Positions 1-9,179 are shown, counted from the first letter of the stretch. The stretch is DNA of 64,000 nt from Gammaproteobacteria bacterium UBA2675 (GCA_002354805.1 DEMH01000009.1:682001-746000), one strand, 5' to 3'. Numbers and translations: made by a program. The notes: generated from the sequence alone by a model not told the origin.

Positions 1-1
1 C

Positions 2-1936
2 CTGCAACTGCCACTTGAGCGTCGTCAGGTTGCTGCGTTCGGCCACTATGAGCTGGCTGACAATGTCGAAGCCTATGCCAAAATGAGCTATACCACCTAT
101 CAGGCTGACCAGGAGCTGGCGGCGACACCAATTACCTCGGGTGTAGGCTCAACTGTGCCTGTGACCAACCCGTTCATCCCGGCCGACCTCAGCACCATTC
201 TGGCATCGCGTCCGAATCCAACAGCCCCCTTCACGCTGTTCAAGCGAACCACAGAAGTTGGTTCACGTGCATCACAGAACGGCTATGACGTTCTTCAGAT
301 GATCTACGGCACCCGTGGTGATTTCCAGCTGAGTGACTACACCTGGAACTGGGATATCTGGGGAAGCTGGGGTCGTACACAGCGCACCGAGATCCAGTCC
401 GGTAACGTATCACGCTCCCTGCTGAACCGTGCATACAATGCAACTGCAGCGAATCCCGATCCGCTGGGTTGTGGTGGCTTGAATCCATTCGGCCTGGGCC
501 AGATCTCCGACGCTTGTGCCTCTGCGATTGCTGTTCAGGCGCAAAACACAACCGTTCTGACGAACACCATGGCCGGTGCCACAATGACTGGTGGCGTATT
601 TGAGCTGCCTGCCGGTACCTTCCAGGTCGCACTGGGTGTGGAATATCGTGAGAATGAAGCAGAGTTCAAACCCGACCAGTATCTCTCAAGTGGTGATGTA
701 GTTGGCTTTAATGCCCAGCAGCCCACAGTTGGTGCCATCGATGTGAAGGAATACTTCTTCGAATTTGATGCTCCTCTGTTGAGTGGCGCAACTGGTGCCA
801 ACTATCTGGGTCTGAACGGTGCAGCACGTCACTCAGACTACAACCTGGCCGGCGGTGTGGATACTTACTCACTGGGCCTGGACTACGAGCCGATTGACCA
901 GCTGAAACTGCGTGCGTCGTACAACAAGGCGATCGCAGCACCTAACGTCAATCAGCTGTTCCGTCCGCAAAACGAAGGCTTCCCGGCCTATACCGATCCA
1001 TGCTGGAACGGCAGCGCTGAACGCACCGGTCCCAACGCAGCGCAGGTTAATGCACTGTGTCAGGCTCAGGGCGCTCCAGCCAACTTCCCGCAGGGTAACA
1101 GCCAGGTGCGTGCACTGACCGGTGGTAACCCGGATCTGGCTCCGGAAGAAGCAGATACCTATACTCTGGGTACAGTCTGGACACCAGATATTCAGGACGT
1201 AAATCTGCGTGTGGCCGTGGACTGGTTCCGTTACGAGATCACTGAGCGTATCGGCAGCGTTGGTGCGGCGTCCATCGTATCTCGCTGCTTCAACGATCAG
1301 GACTCCAACCCAACCTTCAGCCCCAGCAATCAGTGGTGTTCGTTCTTCGAGCGGAGCACCACCGGTGTCGCTGAAAACGTTCGAGCAACTGACCAGAACC
1401 TCGGCAAGATGAACATCGACGGTATTGACCTGCAGGTCGATGGCGCAATGCAGTTTGGTCCTGGTGAAATCACAGCCAACCTGGCCTGGACCCACCTGCT
1501 GAAGTGGCAGCAACAGGAAGATCCTGCTGCACCGCTGACTGATCAGGAAGGCACCATCGGTATTCTGGTTGCAGAAACACTGCCAGAAAACAAGGCTCGT
1601 CTGTCAACTGGTTATGCACTGGGAGACTACAGTGTGCAGTGGACCATGAACTTCATTGAAGGCATGACTGTCGTGAACAGTGACGCAGGTCGCTCGCCGG
1701 TAGCCAACGGTGCCATTCCAACTGTTGGTTCCTACACCTACCACCGTCTGACAGGTACCTGGAACCCGAGCAACCTGGAGGGCCTGAGCCTGACAGCGGG
1801 TGTCAACAACCTGTTTGACAAGGCACCACCGATCTACACGTCTGACTCACGTGCTGGCATCCAGTCCAACACTGATCCGTCAGTGTACGACGTGCTGGGT
1901 CGTCGCTACTTTGTGACGGCTACTTACCGCTTCTGA
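2..1936 (+). CDS. TonB-dependent outer membrane receptor, C-terminal part
   Basis: The reading frame is already open at the left edge, so the N-terminal signal, TonB box and plug lie outside the window; about 644 residues of barrel are visible. Alternating aromatic beta-strand segments, the segment ASYNKAIAAPNVNQLF (the usual 'R.SY..A.RAPN...LF' strand near the C-terminus) and the final YFVTATYRF ending in Phe are typical of TonB-dependent receptors. A Cys-containing stretch around LGCGGLNPFG resembles the large receptors of Caulobacter-type and marine gammaproteobacteria, which import oligosaccharides, peptides or other bulky ligands. The substrate cannot be read from this part. A strong terminator follows directly. 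The oxygenase downstream is of a class often found beside such receptors. Confidence 0.93.
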   Translation: MQLPLERRQVAAFGHYELADNVEAYAKMSYTTYQADQELAATPITSGVGSTVPVTNPFIPADLSTILASRPNPTAPFTLFKRTTEVGSRASQNGYDVLQMIYGTRGDFQLSDYTWNWDIWGSWGRTQRTEIQSGNVSRSLLNRAYNATAANPDPLGCGGLNPFGLGQISDACASAIAVQAQNTTVLTNTMAGATMTGGVFELPAGTFQVALGVEYRENEAEFKPDQYLSSGDVVGFNAQQPTVGAIDVKEYFFEFDAPLLSGATGANYLGLNGAARHSDYNLAGGVDTYSLGLDYEPIDQLKLRASYNKAIAAPNVNQLFRPQNEGFPAYTDPCWNGSAERTGPNAAQVNALCQAQGAPANFPQGNSQVRALTGGNPDLAPEEADTYTLGTVWTPDIQDVNLRVAVDWFRYEITERIGSVGAASIVSRCFNDQDSNPTFSPSNQWCSFFERSTTGVAENVRATDQNLGKMNIDGIDLQVDGAMQFGPGEITANLAWTHLLKWQQQEDPAAPLTDQEGTIGILVAETLPENKARLSTGYALGDYSVQWTMNFIEGMTVVNSDAGRSPVANGAIPTVGSYTYHRLTGTWNPSNLEGLSLTAGVNNLFDKAPPIYTSDSRAGIQSNTDPSVYDVLGRRYFVTATYRF

Positions 1937-1973
1937 TCAACTCGGATAAGGTAAAGCTGTTGTAAAGCAGCCC

Positions 1974-2014
1974 AAAAACCACCGCCCGCTTCATGCAGGC
2001 GGTGGTTTTTTTTT
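1974..2014 (+). terminator. Rho-independent terminator after the TonB receptor
   Basis: An 11-bp perfect stem (1976-1986 paired with 1998-2008, core ACCACCGCC/GGCGGTGGT) is followed by a run of T. It ends the receptor transcript 40-75 bases after its stop codon. Confidence 0.93.
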
Positions 2015-2095
2015 GCCTGATGACAGGCGTCGTGCACAGGCGTTATTATCCAGCGAGCAAGTGCGCGACCGATTTATTAGCCGATGGAGAGATTG

Positions 2096-2755
2096 ATGAA
2101 TGCCAGCCAACTGGAAACCAGACCACTTTTCGCCTCGCCGGTCGCCACGCGTTCCCTGCAAAAAGCTGAGGGTCTAAACCAGGAGCTTGCACAGCTGATT
2201 CTGCAGCGAGAAGCTGAACCCTACCGCAATCCGAACCCGACCCATATTCCGCAACGCGAAGTGTTTGAGAGCAACTTTGACATGTTTCGCTGGCCAGAAC
2301 CCTGTGTGCAGACATTGCGTGGATTCATGATGGAGTCCATCGCGCAGGTGGTCGCGCAGTTGAATGGCTACTCAGCAGAACAGATGCGGCAGTTCAATAT
2401 ACACAACCATACATGGTTCCATGTCACCCGCTTTGGTGGTTCATTCGTGGCGCACAATCATCCGATGGCTTCATGGTCAGCCGTTTACTGTGTGACGCCC
2501 GGGGAAGAAGTTGCCGAACGCAGAGACAGCGGTGTCTTGCGGTTTCTTGATCACCGGCCTGGATCAAACATGTTTCTGGATCCGGCCAATGCCAGGCTGC
2601 AGGTTCCATACAATTTTGGCCATTACTCCATGCGTCTGGCAGCAGGCCAGCTGGTTATCTTCCCTTCCTACCTGGTGCACGAAGTGGCGCCATTTCTGGG
2701 GCAGGATGTGCGCATTACGGTTGCCAGCAACTGCTGGTTTACACAGCGCGCCTGA
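2096..2755 (+). CDS. Putative 2OG-Fe(II) oxygenase, TIGR02466-like
   Basis: The 219-residue product resembles the 2OG-FeII_Oxy_5/TIGR02466 family, cytoplasmic enzymes predicted to use 2-oxoglutarate and Fe(II) to hydroxylate an unknown substrate. Visible hallmarks are the HNHP segment near residues 120-123 followed by WSAVYCV, the GQLVIFPSYLVHEV stretch that carries the distal histidine, and the following VRITVASN with the conserved Arg. I place the start at 2096 because GGAGAG at 2086-2091 is a well-spaced ribosome site for it; an in-frame ATG at 2084 would add four residues. It follows a TonB receptor, a pairing common in marine bacteria, but a terminator separates them. The 3' end overlaps the convergent methyltransferase by 17 bp. 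Confidence 0.78.
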   Translation: MNASQLETRPLFASPVATRSLQKAEGLNQELAQLILQREAEPYRNPNPTHIPQREVFESNFDMFRWPEPCVQTLRGFMMESIAQVVAQLNGYSAEQMRQFNIHNHTWFHVTRFGGSFVAHNHPMASWSAVYCVTPGEEVAERRDSGVLRFLDHRPGSNMFLDPANARLQVPYNFGHYSMRLAAGQLVIFPSYLVHEVAPFLGQDVRITVASNCWFTQRA

Positions 2756-3743
2756 AACGCAGCGCCCAGCCCAGAAGTTCGCCGGAACTTCGGTGCAGCG
2801 GAGAAAGCGACAGATTTTCCAGACCTGATTGAGAGGCCTGTTGAATCAGCTTGGCTATTGCCTGCTCATCGTGAGCTGCGTCAATGTTTGCCTGAATTCG
2901 CGCTGCGTGTGCAGCCATCTCCTGTTCCAGTACCTGCAGTACATGCTCCGTGTTCGCTCGCCCGGCGCGAGGAATGGCGTTCAGTGTGGACGCGAACTGA
3001 GTGCCAATATCGCGGGCAAAACCACAGTCGGGGTGCATATGGCTAAAGTCGGTGATGCTGCTCAGCTGGCGCTGAATGCGCTGCATGATTTCTTTTGCGT
3101 TTGGATCACTGGCAATAAGGGTCGGGTTGCTGATCAGCCCTGATGTATCAAAGTGCTGAATCAGTTCTCGAGACTCGCCAAACAAGTTCAACTGTTGATA
3201 AAAATAGTCGAAGAAGGCAAGTTCGTTGCGGCTGACTGTAACGATATTGGCGTCCGTGTGGTGCACAATAAATGCGGCGATGCCACCTGGCACTAATACC
3301 CGGGCCACCTGGGCGAGTGACAGATCGACACGGGTATATTCGATGGCATACTGGCTTGTGACCAGGTTCACGCTGTCATCAGCATGATCGAGAAGCTCGC
3401 TTGACTGATTGCCTCTAAGTGTCAACGTGCACTGGCCAGAGTTGACTGGGATACCCGCGGACTGTATGTCAGCTGCATCGATACCTTCTATCTGCCAGTT
3501 GAAGCCGCGACTCGCCGCAAAGTCCAGCGCCAGACGGGCAATAGCGCCATTGCCGGTACCAATATCCAGAACCCTGCTGTGCTCGCCGAGGTCTGCGAAG
3601 GTGCTGTGCCAGAACTCCCTGATACTGTCTTCGTAGTTCCCCTGAAATGCACCCGGACAGGAGTGCAGGTGGCCTCTGCGCCAGTACTGGCTCCAGGCGG
3701 AATGCGAAGATGTTGAGGGTCTTTCATTGCTTGTATTATTCAC
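2739..3743 (-). CDS. Class I SAM-dependent methyltransferase
   Basis: A 334-residue protein when started at the GTG at 3743. Motif I of the Rossmann methyltransferase fold is clear (VLDIGTGNGAIARLAL), followed by the acidic EGIDAAD of motif II and a motif near LVPGGIAAFIVHH that matches the post-II/III 'LkPGG' region. This fixes SAM binding but not the acceptor; I do not recognise a specific subfamily. An upstream extension in frame exists but runs into the divergent thioesterase, contains low-quality sequence and lacks family similarity, so I rejected it. The GTG start has only a weak and distant purine-rich site, so the exact N-terminus is uncertain. Confidence 0.75.
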   Translation of the reverse strand: MNNTSNERPSTSSHSAWSQYWRRGHLHSCPGAFQGNYEDSIREFWHSTFADLGEHSRVLDIGTGNGAIARLALDFAASRGFNWQIEGIDAADIQSAGIPVNSGQCTLTLRGNQSSELLDHADDSVNLVTSQYAIEYTRVDLSLAQVARVLVPGGIAAFIVHHTDANIVTVSRNELAFFDYFYQQLNLFGESRELIQHFDTSGLISNPTLIASDPNAKEIMQRIQRQLSSITDFSHMHPDCGFARDIGTQFASTLNAIPRAGRANTEHVLQVLEQEMAAHAARIQANIDAAHDEQAIAKLIQQASQSGLENLSLSPLHRSSGELLGWALRFRRAV

Positions 3744-3836
3744 GGTCCAGTGCCAAGCTTTCTTCTGAGTCGAACCGCCATCATAACAGACCTTGCTGGC
3801 AGTAGATGGCCGATAGCAACACGAATGGAAGGTATC

Positions 3837-4262
3837 ATGTCCAGCTCTCCAGTTTTTGAATGTCCCATGGCGGTGCGCGATTACGAATGTGATATGCAGG
3901 GTATCGTCAATAACGCCATTTATCAGCATTACCTTGAGCATGCCCGTCATGAACTCCTCAAAACAGCAGATCTCGATTTTGCGCAGCTTACGGCGGAAGG
4001 GGTAATTGTGGTTGTTACCAGAGCGGAAATTGACTACCTGCGCCCTTTACGCAGTGGAGACCAGTTCATTGTGACTGTCAGCCCTTCACTCAGCGGGCGG
4101 GTGCGCATGGTATTTGATCAGCAGATTCGCCGCTCCGACTCACAGGAAGTGATGGTGAAAGCACGCATCACCACCACAGCGGTTAATGCAAGAGGGCGGC
4201 CGTGGATGCCGCCGCAATTGCATCGCTTGCTGGAAGCTGTGCCAGGCGGCGTCAAAAAGTAA
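3837..4262 (+). CDS. Acyl-CoA thioesterase, YbgC/FadM-like hot-dog fold
   Basis: A 141-residue single hot-dog domain of the 4HBT family, expected to hydrolyse acyl-CoA thioesters in the cytoplasm. The N-terminal DYECDMQGIVNNAIYQHYLE matches the family signature 'D.D..GhVNN..Y..yfE', with the catalytic Asp in CDMQGIVNN. The central EIDYLRPLRSGDQ is the usual second strand-turn. The start at 3837 is favoured by GGAAGG five bases upstream; longer frames reach back into the divergent methyltransferase promoter. The last 11 bp overlap the convergent cobB gene. Confidence 0.88.
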   Translation: MSSSPVFECPMAVRDYECDMQGIVNNAIYQHYLEHARHELLKTADLDFAQLTAEGVIVVVTRAEIDYLRPLRSGDQFIVTVSPSLSGRVRMVFDQQIRRSDSQEVMVKARITTTAVNARGRPWMPPQLHRLLEAVPGGVKK

Positions 4263-4989
4263 GCGGGTCAAGTTGCCGGATTACGCGATCCACAAAAGCA
4301 GGCACGATCTCGCTGGCCTGGCCGTAAATATGCTCATCAAAGTGCGATTGAGTCGGATCAAGGTTCAATTCTACGGTGTGAGCACCTGATGACCTGGCAC
4401 TTTCGTAGAAGCCGGCTGCGGGATAGACGTTGCCTGAGGTGCCAATCGACACAAACAGATCACACTCGTCAAGCGCGCGTGTAATACGGGGCATTTCCAG
4501 CGGCATTTCGCCAAACCACACGACGTGTGGCCGCAGGTTGCCGGGAACCCGGCAGCAACGGCATTCGTCACCGACCTGCAGATTGTCGCGCTGATCGAAG
4601 ATCAGCCCACTTTCGGCGCAGCGGGCCTTAAGCAGTTCACCGTGCATGTGGACCAGTTCGCGGCTGCCAGCGCGCTCATGGAGGTTGTCGATATTCTGCG
4701 TGACCAGCAGGAATTTGTGGTCCGGCCGCTGGCTCATCTCGTATTCCAGCCGCGCCAGTGCGGAGTGCGCCGGGTTGGGTCTGATCTGGGGCTGTTGCAG
4801 CTGATGTCGCCGACCATTGTAGAACTGATGTACGATCACGGGATTGCTGGCAAAACCCTCAGGGGTTGCCACATCTTCGACGCGATGGTTTTCCCAGAGG
4901 CCATCAGAGGCGCGGAATGTCTGGATACCGGATTCAGCAGATATACCAGCGCCTGTCAGCACCACGATGGATCGGTAAGGACTTGTCAC
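4252..4989 (-). CDS. cobB: NAD-dependent protein deacylase (sirtuin) CobB
   Basis: The 245-residue product is a class III sirtuin that removes acyl groups from lysines using NAD. It shows GAGISAESGIQTFR (residues 13-26), TQNIDNLHERAGS, the catalytic-His motif HMHGEL (His116), zinc cysteines (Cys124, then CRCC at 143-146), RPHVVWFGE and the GTSGNVYPAA loop. Tyr57 and Arg60 (FYNGRR) match the Tyr-x-x-Arg pair that gives E. coli CobB and SIRT5 activity on succinyl- and malonyl-lysine, so desuccinylase activity is likely. It starts at GTG 4989 with AGGAG seven bases upstream. It is divergent from bcp, with about 100 bp shared upstream DNA. Confidence 0.95.
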   Translation of the reverse strand: MTSPYRSIVVLTGAGISAESGIQTFRASDGLWENHRVEDVATPEGFASNPVIVHQFYNGRRHQLQQPQIRPNPAHSALARLEYEMSQRPDHKFLLVTQNIDNLHERAGSRELVHMHGELLKARCAESGLIFDQRDNLQVGDECRCCRVPGNLRPHVVWFGEMPLEMPRITRALDECDLFVSIGTSGNVYPAAGFYESARSSGAHTVELNLDPTQSHFDEHIYGQASEIVPAFVDRVIRQLDPLTF

Positions 4990-5061
4990 AAATTACTCCT
5001 GCAGGTGTTGAGTCTTTATCAACAATCCGCCGCCCACCATGACGACAGTCTATCGTAACGC

Positions 5062-5067
5062 TATAAT
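5062..5067 (+). promoter_or_regulatory. Candidate -10 element of the bcp promoter
   Basis: A perfect TATAAT lies 27 bases before the bcp start codon in the cobB/bcp intergenic region. No good -35 hexamer is seen 16-18 bases upstream, so this is only a candidate. Confidence 0.4.
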
Positions 5068-5093
5068 GTATTGTTTTTAAAGGGAGCATGTCC

Positions 5094-5600
5094 ATGAGTA
5101 CATCTGACACCAAGACAGCAAGCAGCCCCGAACTGCCGCAGACTGGCAAGCAGGCGCCAGCCTTCAAACTGCTTGATCAGCGTGGGGAGCCAGTGTCGCT
5201 GGCTGATTTTAAGGGCAAAAAGAATGTGGCGCTGTATTTCTATCCGAAGGCCATGACGCCAGGCTGCACGGTTCAGGCGTGCGGGCTGCGTGACAGCCAG
5301 AGCGAGCTTGAAGCGCTGGATACCGTGGTGCTGGGCGTGTCGCCTGACCCTGTTGCCCGCTTGCAGAAGTTCATCGACAAGGAAGAGCTGAACTTCACCC
5401 TGCTGTCAGATGAGGATCATGCCGTAGCCGAGAAATACGGTGCCTGGGGTCTGAAGAAGTTCATGGGCCGTGAGTATATGGGAATCCTGCGACAGACCTA
5501 TATCATCGACAAGCAGGGTAAACTGCAGCACGTTATGGACAAAGTGAAAACAAAAACACACCATGACGATGTCATCAACTGGATTAAAGAGAATCTGTGA
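5094..5600 (+). CDS. bcp: Thioredoxin-dependent thiol peroxidase Bcp (PrxQ)
   Basis: A 168-residue cytoplasmic peroxiredoxin that reduces hydrogen peroxide and alkyl hydroperoxides using thioredoxin. The peroxidatic Cys58 in TPGCT and the resolving Cys63 in ACGLRD are five residues apart, as in E. coli Bcp, and the flanking sequence YFYPKAMTPGCTVQACGLRD is nearly identical to it. Start 5094 is preferred: AGGGAG at 5081-5086 is seven bases away, while ATG 5088 is only one base from it. The stop codon overlaps the next gene's GTG start (GTGA), so bcp-ybfF are translationally coupled. Confidence 0.95.
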   Translation: MSTSDTKTASSPELPQTGKQAPAFKLLDQRGEPVSLADFKGKKNVALYFYPKAMTPGCTVQACGLRDSQSELEALDTVVLGVSPDPVARLQKFIDKEELNFTLLSDEDHAVAEKYGAWGLKKFMGREYMGILRQTYIIDKQGKLQHVMDKVKTKTHHDDVINWIKENL

Positions 5601-6382
5601 GCAGCGTAGCACTTAACTTCAAAAAATATGGTTCAGGCGGCGAGCCGTTGATCATCATTCACGGCCTGTTTGGCAGCCACAGCAACTGGGCCTGGCATTG
5701 CCGCAGGTTCGCCGAACATTACACCGTCTACGCGCTCGATATGCGTAATCACGGGGCGTCGCCTCATGTGCCGTCAATGGATTACGCGGCGATGGCCGAA
5801 GATGTCGCCCGCTTCATGTCAGAGCAGGAGTTGGATCATGCACATGTGCTGGGTCACTCCATGGGTGGCAAAGTGGCCATGCAGCTGGCGCTCAGCAAAC
5901 CTTCGCTGGTCGATCGACTGATCGTCGCCGATGTGGCGCCAGTGCAGTATGGCGGAGAGCGTGGTGAGCATGACGAGATCTTTGAAGGACTTTGTGCACT
6001 GCAACCCGCAGACCTGGAAACCAGAAATCAGGCTGATCAGCAGCTGGCAGAGTGGGTAGAGGATGAAATAGTCCGGCAGTTCCTGTTGTCAAATCTGGTG
6101 CGACGTGAGGCTGGTGGTTTTCAGTGGCGCATCAACCTGCCAGTGCTGAAAGAAAGCTACCCGGCACTTCGAGACGGTCCGTCTGCAGCAGGGCCGTTCG
6201 AGGGGCCTGTGCTGTTTATTCGCGGTGATCTGTCTGACTACATCAAGCCCGAACACAAAGAGGCTATATTAACGCTGTTTCCCAAGGCAACCGTAAAAAC
6301 CATCATGCAGACCGGGCACTGGCTGCATGCAGAGAAGCCGGAAACATTTCACCGATTGGCTGCAGATTTTCTGGGAGACTGA
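5597..6382 (+). CDS. ybfF: Alpha/beta hydrolase, YbfF-type esterase
   Basis: The 261-residue cytoplasmic hydrolase resembles E. coli YbfF, an esterase acting on short acyl esters and acyl-CoA. The catalytic set is visible: oxyanion motif IIHGLFGSHSNW, nucleophile Ser88 in GHSMGG, acid Asp211 or Asp214 in RGDLSDYI, and His241 in TGHWLHAEKP. Translation begins at GTG 5597, overlapping the bcp stop. pdxJ begins three bases after its stop, so the two form one operon with bcp. Confidence 0.9.
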   Translation: MSSVALNFKKYGSGGEPLIIIHGLFGSHSNWAWHCRRFAEHYTVYALDMRNHGASPHVPSMDYAAMAEDVARFMSEQELDHAHVLGHSMGGKVAMQLALSKPSLVDRLIVADVAPVQYGGERGEHDEIFEGLCALQPADLETRNQADQQLAEWVEDEIVRQFLLSNLVRREAGGFQWRINLPVLKESYPALRDGPSAAGPFEGPVLFIRGDLSDYIKPEHKEAILTLFPKATVKTIMQTGHWLHAEKPETFHRLAADFLGD

Positions 6383-6385
6383 GTC

Positions 6386-7129
6386 ATGACGCTGTTGAGT
6401 GTCAACGTAAACAAGATTGCCTTGTTGAGGAATTCGCGCGGCACCAACTACCCGGATCTGCTGACCTTCGTGCGGAAAATCCTGGATGCCGGTGTCATGG
6501 GTATCACCGTGCATCCGCGGCCTGATGAAAGACATGTAACCAGGCAGGACGCCCACGATATTGCCGAGCTTCTGAAATCTCGGCCAGATGTCGAGTTCAA
6601 CATAGAAGGGTATCCATCCGACGGGTTCATGCGACTGATTGAAACCATCCGGCCAGCACAGTGCACACTGGTGCCTGATGAACCGGGCCAGCTCACTTCA
6701 GACCACGGTTGGGACGTTCGAGCCAGCAAAAACCTGCTGACTGAGGTACTGCCTGCGCTGCGCAAGTGGGGAGTGCGCAGCAGTCTGTTCCTCGACCCGG
6801 TCCCGGCACTGATTGATGATGTCCAGTCAGTCGGCGCTGACCGTATCGAGTTGTATACGGAACACTATGCGCGAGTCCACGCCAAAGGTGACAGTCAGCG
6901 CCTCAAGGAGACGCTGGCCATCTATCACCAGACGGCGCGGGCTGCAGAGCAGGCTGGGATCGGTGTCAATGCCGGCCACGATCTGAATCTGCAGAATCTG
7001 GCAGCCCTGCTTGAGGGTGGTCTTATTCACGAAGTGTCTATTGGTCATGCCTTGATTGTGGAATCGCTGGAACTGGGCATGGCTGAGGTCCTGGCGCGCT
7101 ACCTGGCCATCACCCGTAATGCTGCCTAA
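6386..7129 (+). CDS. pdxJ: Pyridoxine 5'-phosphate synthase PdxJ
   Basis: PdxJ (247 residues) condenses 1-deoxyxylulose 5-phosphate with 3-amino-2-oxopropyl phosphate to make pyridoxine 5'-phosphate, the ring-closing step of DXP-dependent vitamin B6 synthesis. The N-terminus LLSVNVNKIALLRNSRG, the catalytic HPRPDERH segment, the ELYTEHYA strand and the phosphate-binding GVNAGHDLNLQN near the C-terminus are all present. The opening belongs to the 'LSVNVNKIALLRNSRG' subgroup rather than the enteric 'LGVNIDHVATLR' form. pdxH lies 6 kb downstream in the window, so both ends of the pathway are represented. The MFS gene overlaps its 3' end by 11 bp. Confidence 0.95.
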   Translation: MTLLSVNVNKIALLRNSRGTNYPDLLTFVRKILDAGVMGITVHPRPDERHVTRQDAHDIAELLKSRPDVEFNIEGYPSDGFMRLIETIRPAQCTLVPDEPGQLTSDHGWDVRASKNLLTEVLPALRKWGVRSSLFLDPVPALIDDVQSVGADRIELYTEHYARVHAKGDSQRLKETLAIYHQTARAAEQAGIGVNAGHDLNLQNLAALLEGGLIHEVSIGHALIVESLELGMAEVLARYLAITRNAA

Positions 7130-8411
7130 GCCGCCCGTCTACTATGGCTACTGGATAATTCTGGCGGCCTTTGTTACCCAGTTTGTTGCCATTGGCATGC
7201 AGAACTACATCATCGGCCCATTCACGGTGCCGATGATTGATGAGTTTGGCTGGACGCGAGCGGAGTTTACCTCTGCGAGATCGATAGGTCAGATGGTTGC
7301 CGCATTTACCGGATTTTTTATAGGTGCCGGTGTCGACCGCTGGGGCGGCCGTCCCTTCATTCTGGCGGGTCTGGTTGTGCTGTCGGCGTCACTGTTTGCA
7401 CTGGGCAGCGTGCAGTCGCTGGGGCAGTGGATTGTCATCAATGGTGTGGCGCTGACGGTCGGCTCGGCGATGATTGGCAACCTGGTCGTCAACGTCACGC
7501 TGGGCAAATGGTTTGTGACTCAGCGTGGGCGTGCGGTAGCACTGGCGGCCATGGGCATTTCACTCAGCGGCGTATTACTGCCGCCAATCACGACCACCCT
7601 GGTGGATACCCTGGGCTGGCGCGAGGCCTGGCATGTGCTTGGTATAGCGGCGGCGATCCTTATATTCCCTGCCGCGCTGGTCATCAGGCGCAGTCCCGAA
7701 GACTACGGCATGAATCCCGATGGCCACACCGCCGAGCAGATGGCCACCGAACTGGGTGACAAAGCCAGACTGGATTACGCCAGCTCCATGACAAGGCGTC
7801 AGGCCATGCGCACTGGACGCTTTTATACGCTGGTAGTGGCCTTTGGCCTGTTCCAGATTTCCATCACAGTGATGCTGCTGCAGACCGTGCCTTTCATGAC
7901 GGATGCCGGATATTCGCGCATTGTCGCCGCCTCAATGATTTCACTGACATCGATACCAGCGTTTATCAGTAAACCCTTCTGGGGCATTCTGATTGATCGC
8001 TACAGTGCACGACCACTGGCGGCGATTGGTGCGGGCATTACCGGCTTCTCGTTGATCATCATTGTGCTGGCGGTGCAGGTGAAAAACGACATGCTGGTTT
8101 ACGGCGCGTTTTTGCTGATGGGGGTTGGCTGGGGAGGACTGGTGCCACTGCAGGAGGTCATCTGGGCAACCTTTTTCGGGCGGCGGTATCTGGGTTCGGT
8201 GCGTGCCACAGCCATGCCTTTCACGTTTGCGCTGACGGCACTGGGTCCGGTGATGGCGGCCGGCTATTACGATCGTGCGGGCAACTACGACAATGCTTTC
8301 CTGGCGATGGCGGTGTGCAACCTGGTAGCTGCAGTGGTGCTGATGGTGATTTCTGACAAGCGCCCGCTGTATGTGCAGCCGACCTTCGATGACTCAGCTA
8401 ACAGGCGCTAG
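7119..8411 (+). CDS. MFS transporter, oxalate/formate antiporter-like
   Basis: A 430-residue inner-membrane transporter with about 12 hydrophobic helices. The opening VYYGYWIILAAF and the loop GAGVDRWGGRPFILAG (MFS motif A region) resemble OFA/monocarboxylate-type MFS carriers, so an organic anion is a reasonable guess for substrate, but the sequence alone does not decide it. I use ATG 7119, which begins MLPKPPVYYGYW and overlaps pdxJ by 11 bp; a longer frame from 7056 would be entirely inside pdxJ and adds a non-family Trp-rich leader. It ends 11 bp from the convergent tesA. Confidence 0.85.
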   Translation: MLPKPPVYYGYWIILAAFVTQFVAIGMQNYIIGPFTVPMIDEFGWTRAEFTSARSIGQMVAAFTGFFIGAGVDRWGGRPFILAGLVVLSASLFALGSVQSLGQWIVINGVALTVGSAMIGNLVVNVTLGKWFVTQRGRAVALAAMGISLSGVLLPPITTTLVDTLGWREAWHVLGIAAAILIFPAALVIRRSPEDYGMNPDGHTAEQMATELGDKARLDYASSMTRRQAMRTGRFYTLVVAFGLFQISITVMLLQTVPFMTDAGYSRIVAASMISLTSIPAFISKPFWGILIDRYSARPLAAIGAGITGFSLIIIVLAVQVKNDMLVYGAFLLMGVGWGGLVPLQEVIWATFFGRRYLGSVRATAMPFTFALTALGPVMAAGYYDRAGNYDNAFLAMAVCNLVAAVVLMVISDKRPLYVQPTFDDSANRR

Positions 8412-8422
8412 TCTCGGTTTCG

Positions 8423-9121
8423 TCAGCTTTCAGCTTCCAGCATCGGCAATAACACGGGCCATACAATATCAACAATCATGCCCTGCGCCTCAGCGCGCGG
8501 GTGAATGCCGTCATCCTGCATTAACCCGGGCTGGTCTGCGATGCCGTCGAGCAGGAAGGGAATCAATGTCGTACCGTACTGGTCCGCCAGTTCCTGGTAC
8601 TGGTCGTAGAAAGGCTGGGTATAGCGTGGCCCATAGTTGGGTGGAATCTGGATGCCAACCAGCATGACGCGCGCGCCTGCCTGCTGGCTCAATTCGATCA
8701 TTTGCTGCAGATTGGCGCGAATGGTGGGGACTGGCAGGCCACGCAGGCCGTCATTGCCGCCGAGCTCAAGTATCACGATGTCGGGTTGCGTGCTGTCGAG
8801 AACCGCAGGCAGGCGCGCCAGGCCGCCACTGGTGGTTTCGCCGCTGACACTGGCGTTCTGCACCTGCCAGTCCAGGCCGTTAGTGTCCACGCGCTGCTGC
8901 AGCAAAGCCACCCAGCCCTGTTCCTCATCCATGCGGTACGCAGCGCTCAGGCTGTCTCCAAATACCAGCACCACGCCAGGCTCGGACTCTGCCCACGCAG
9001 CCGTCGGCACAGAGGCCAAAACTGTGATGAGCGCCAGGGTCGCGACCTGAGCCACGAATCGACACGAAAATGCGACCTGTCGCAACAACTTGCGGCAGGC
9101 AGGAACAGATTTGTCAGGCAT
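8423..9121 (-). CDS. tesA: Arylesterase/thioesterase TesA-like SGNH hydrolase
   Basis: The 232-residue protein belongs to the SGNH/GDSL lipase family of periplasmic TesA. Blocks I, II, III and V are visible: GDSLSAAY (Ser57), the GETTSGG glycine block, GGNDGLRG (Asn123) and DGIHPRAEAQ (Asp204, His207). A hydrophobic signal segment around residues 22-44 ends in AAWA, with a rather long charged region before it, so an internal start is possible. The gene is divergent from ybbA-ybbP, the same arrangement as in E. coli and many gammaproteobacteria. Confidence 0.92.
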   Translation of the reverse strand: MPDKSVPACRKLLRQVAFSCRFVAQVATLALITVLASVPTAAWAESEPGVVLVFGDSLSAAYRMDEEQGWVALLQQRVDTNGLDWQVQNASVSGETTSGGLARLPAVLDSTQPDIVILELGGNDGLRGLPVPTIRANLQQMIELSQQAGARVMLVGIQIPPNYGPRYTQPFYDQYQELADQYGTTLIPFLLDGIADQPGLMQDDGIHPRAEAQGMIVDIVWPVLLPMLEAES

Positions 9122-9179
9122 AAGTCAGTACAATACATCGTTTGTGAATAGACATTCGTAACGCTAAGAGTAAGGCTTC

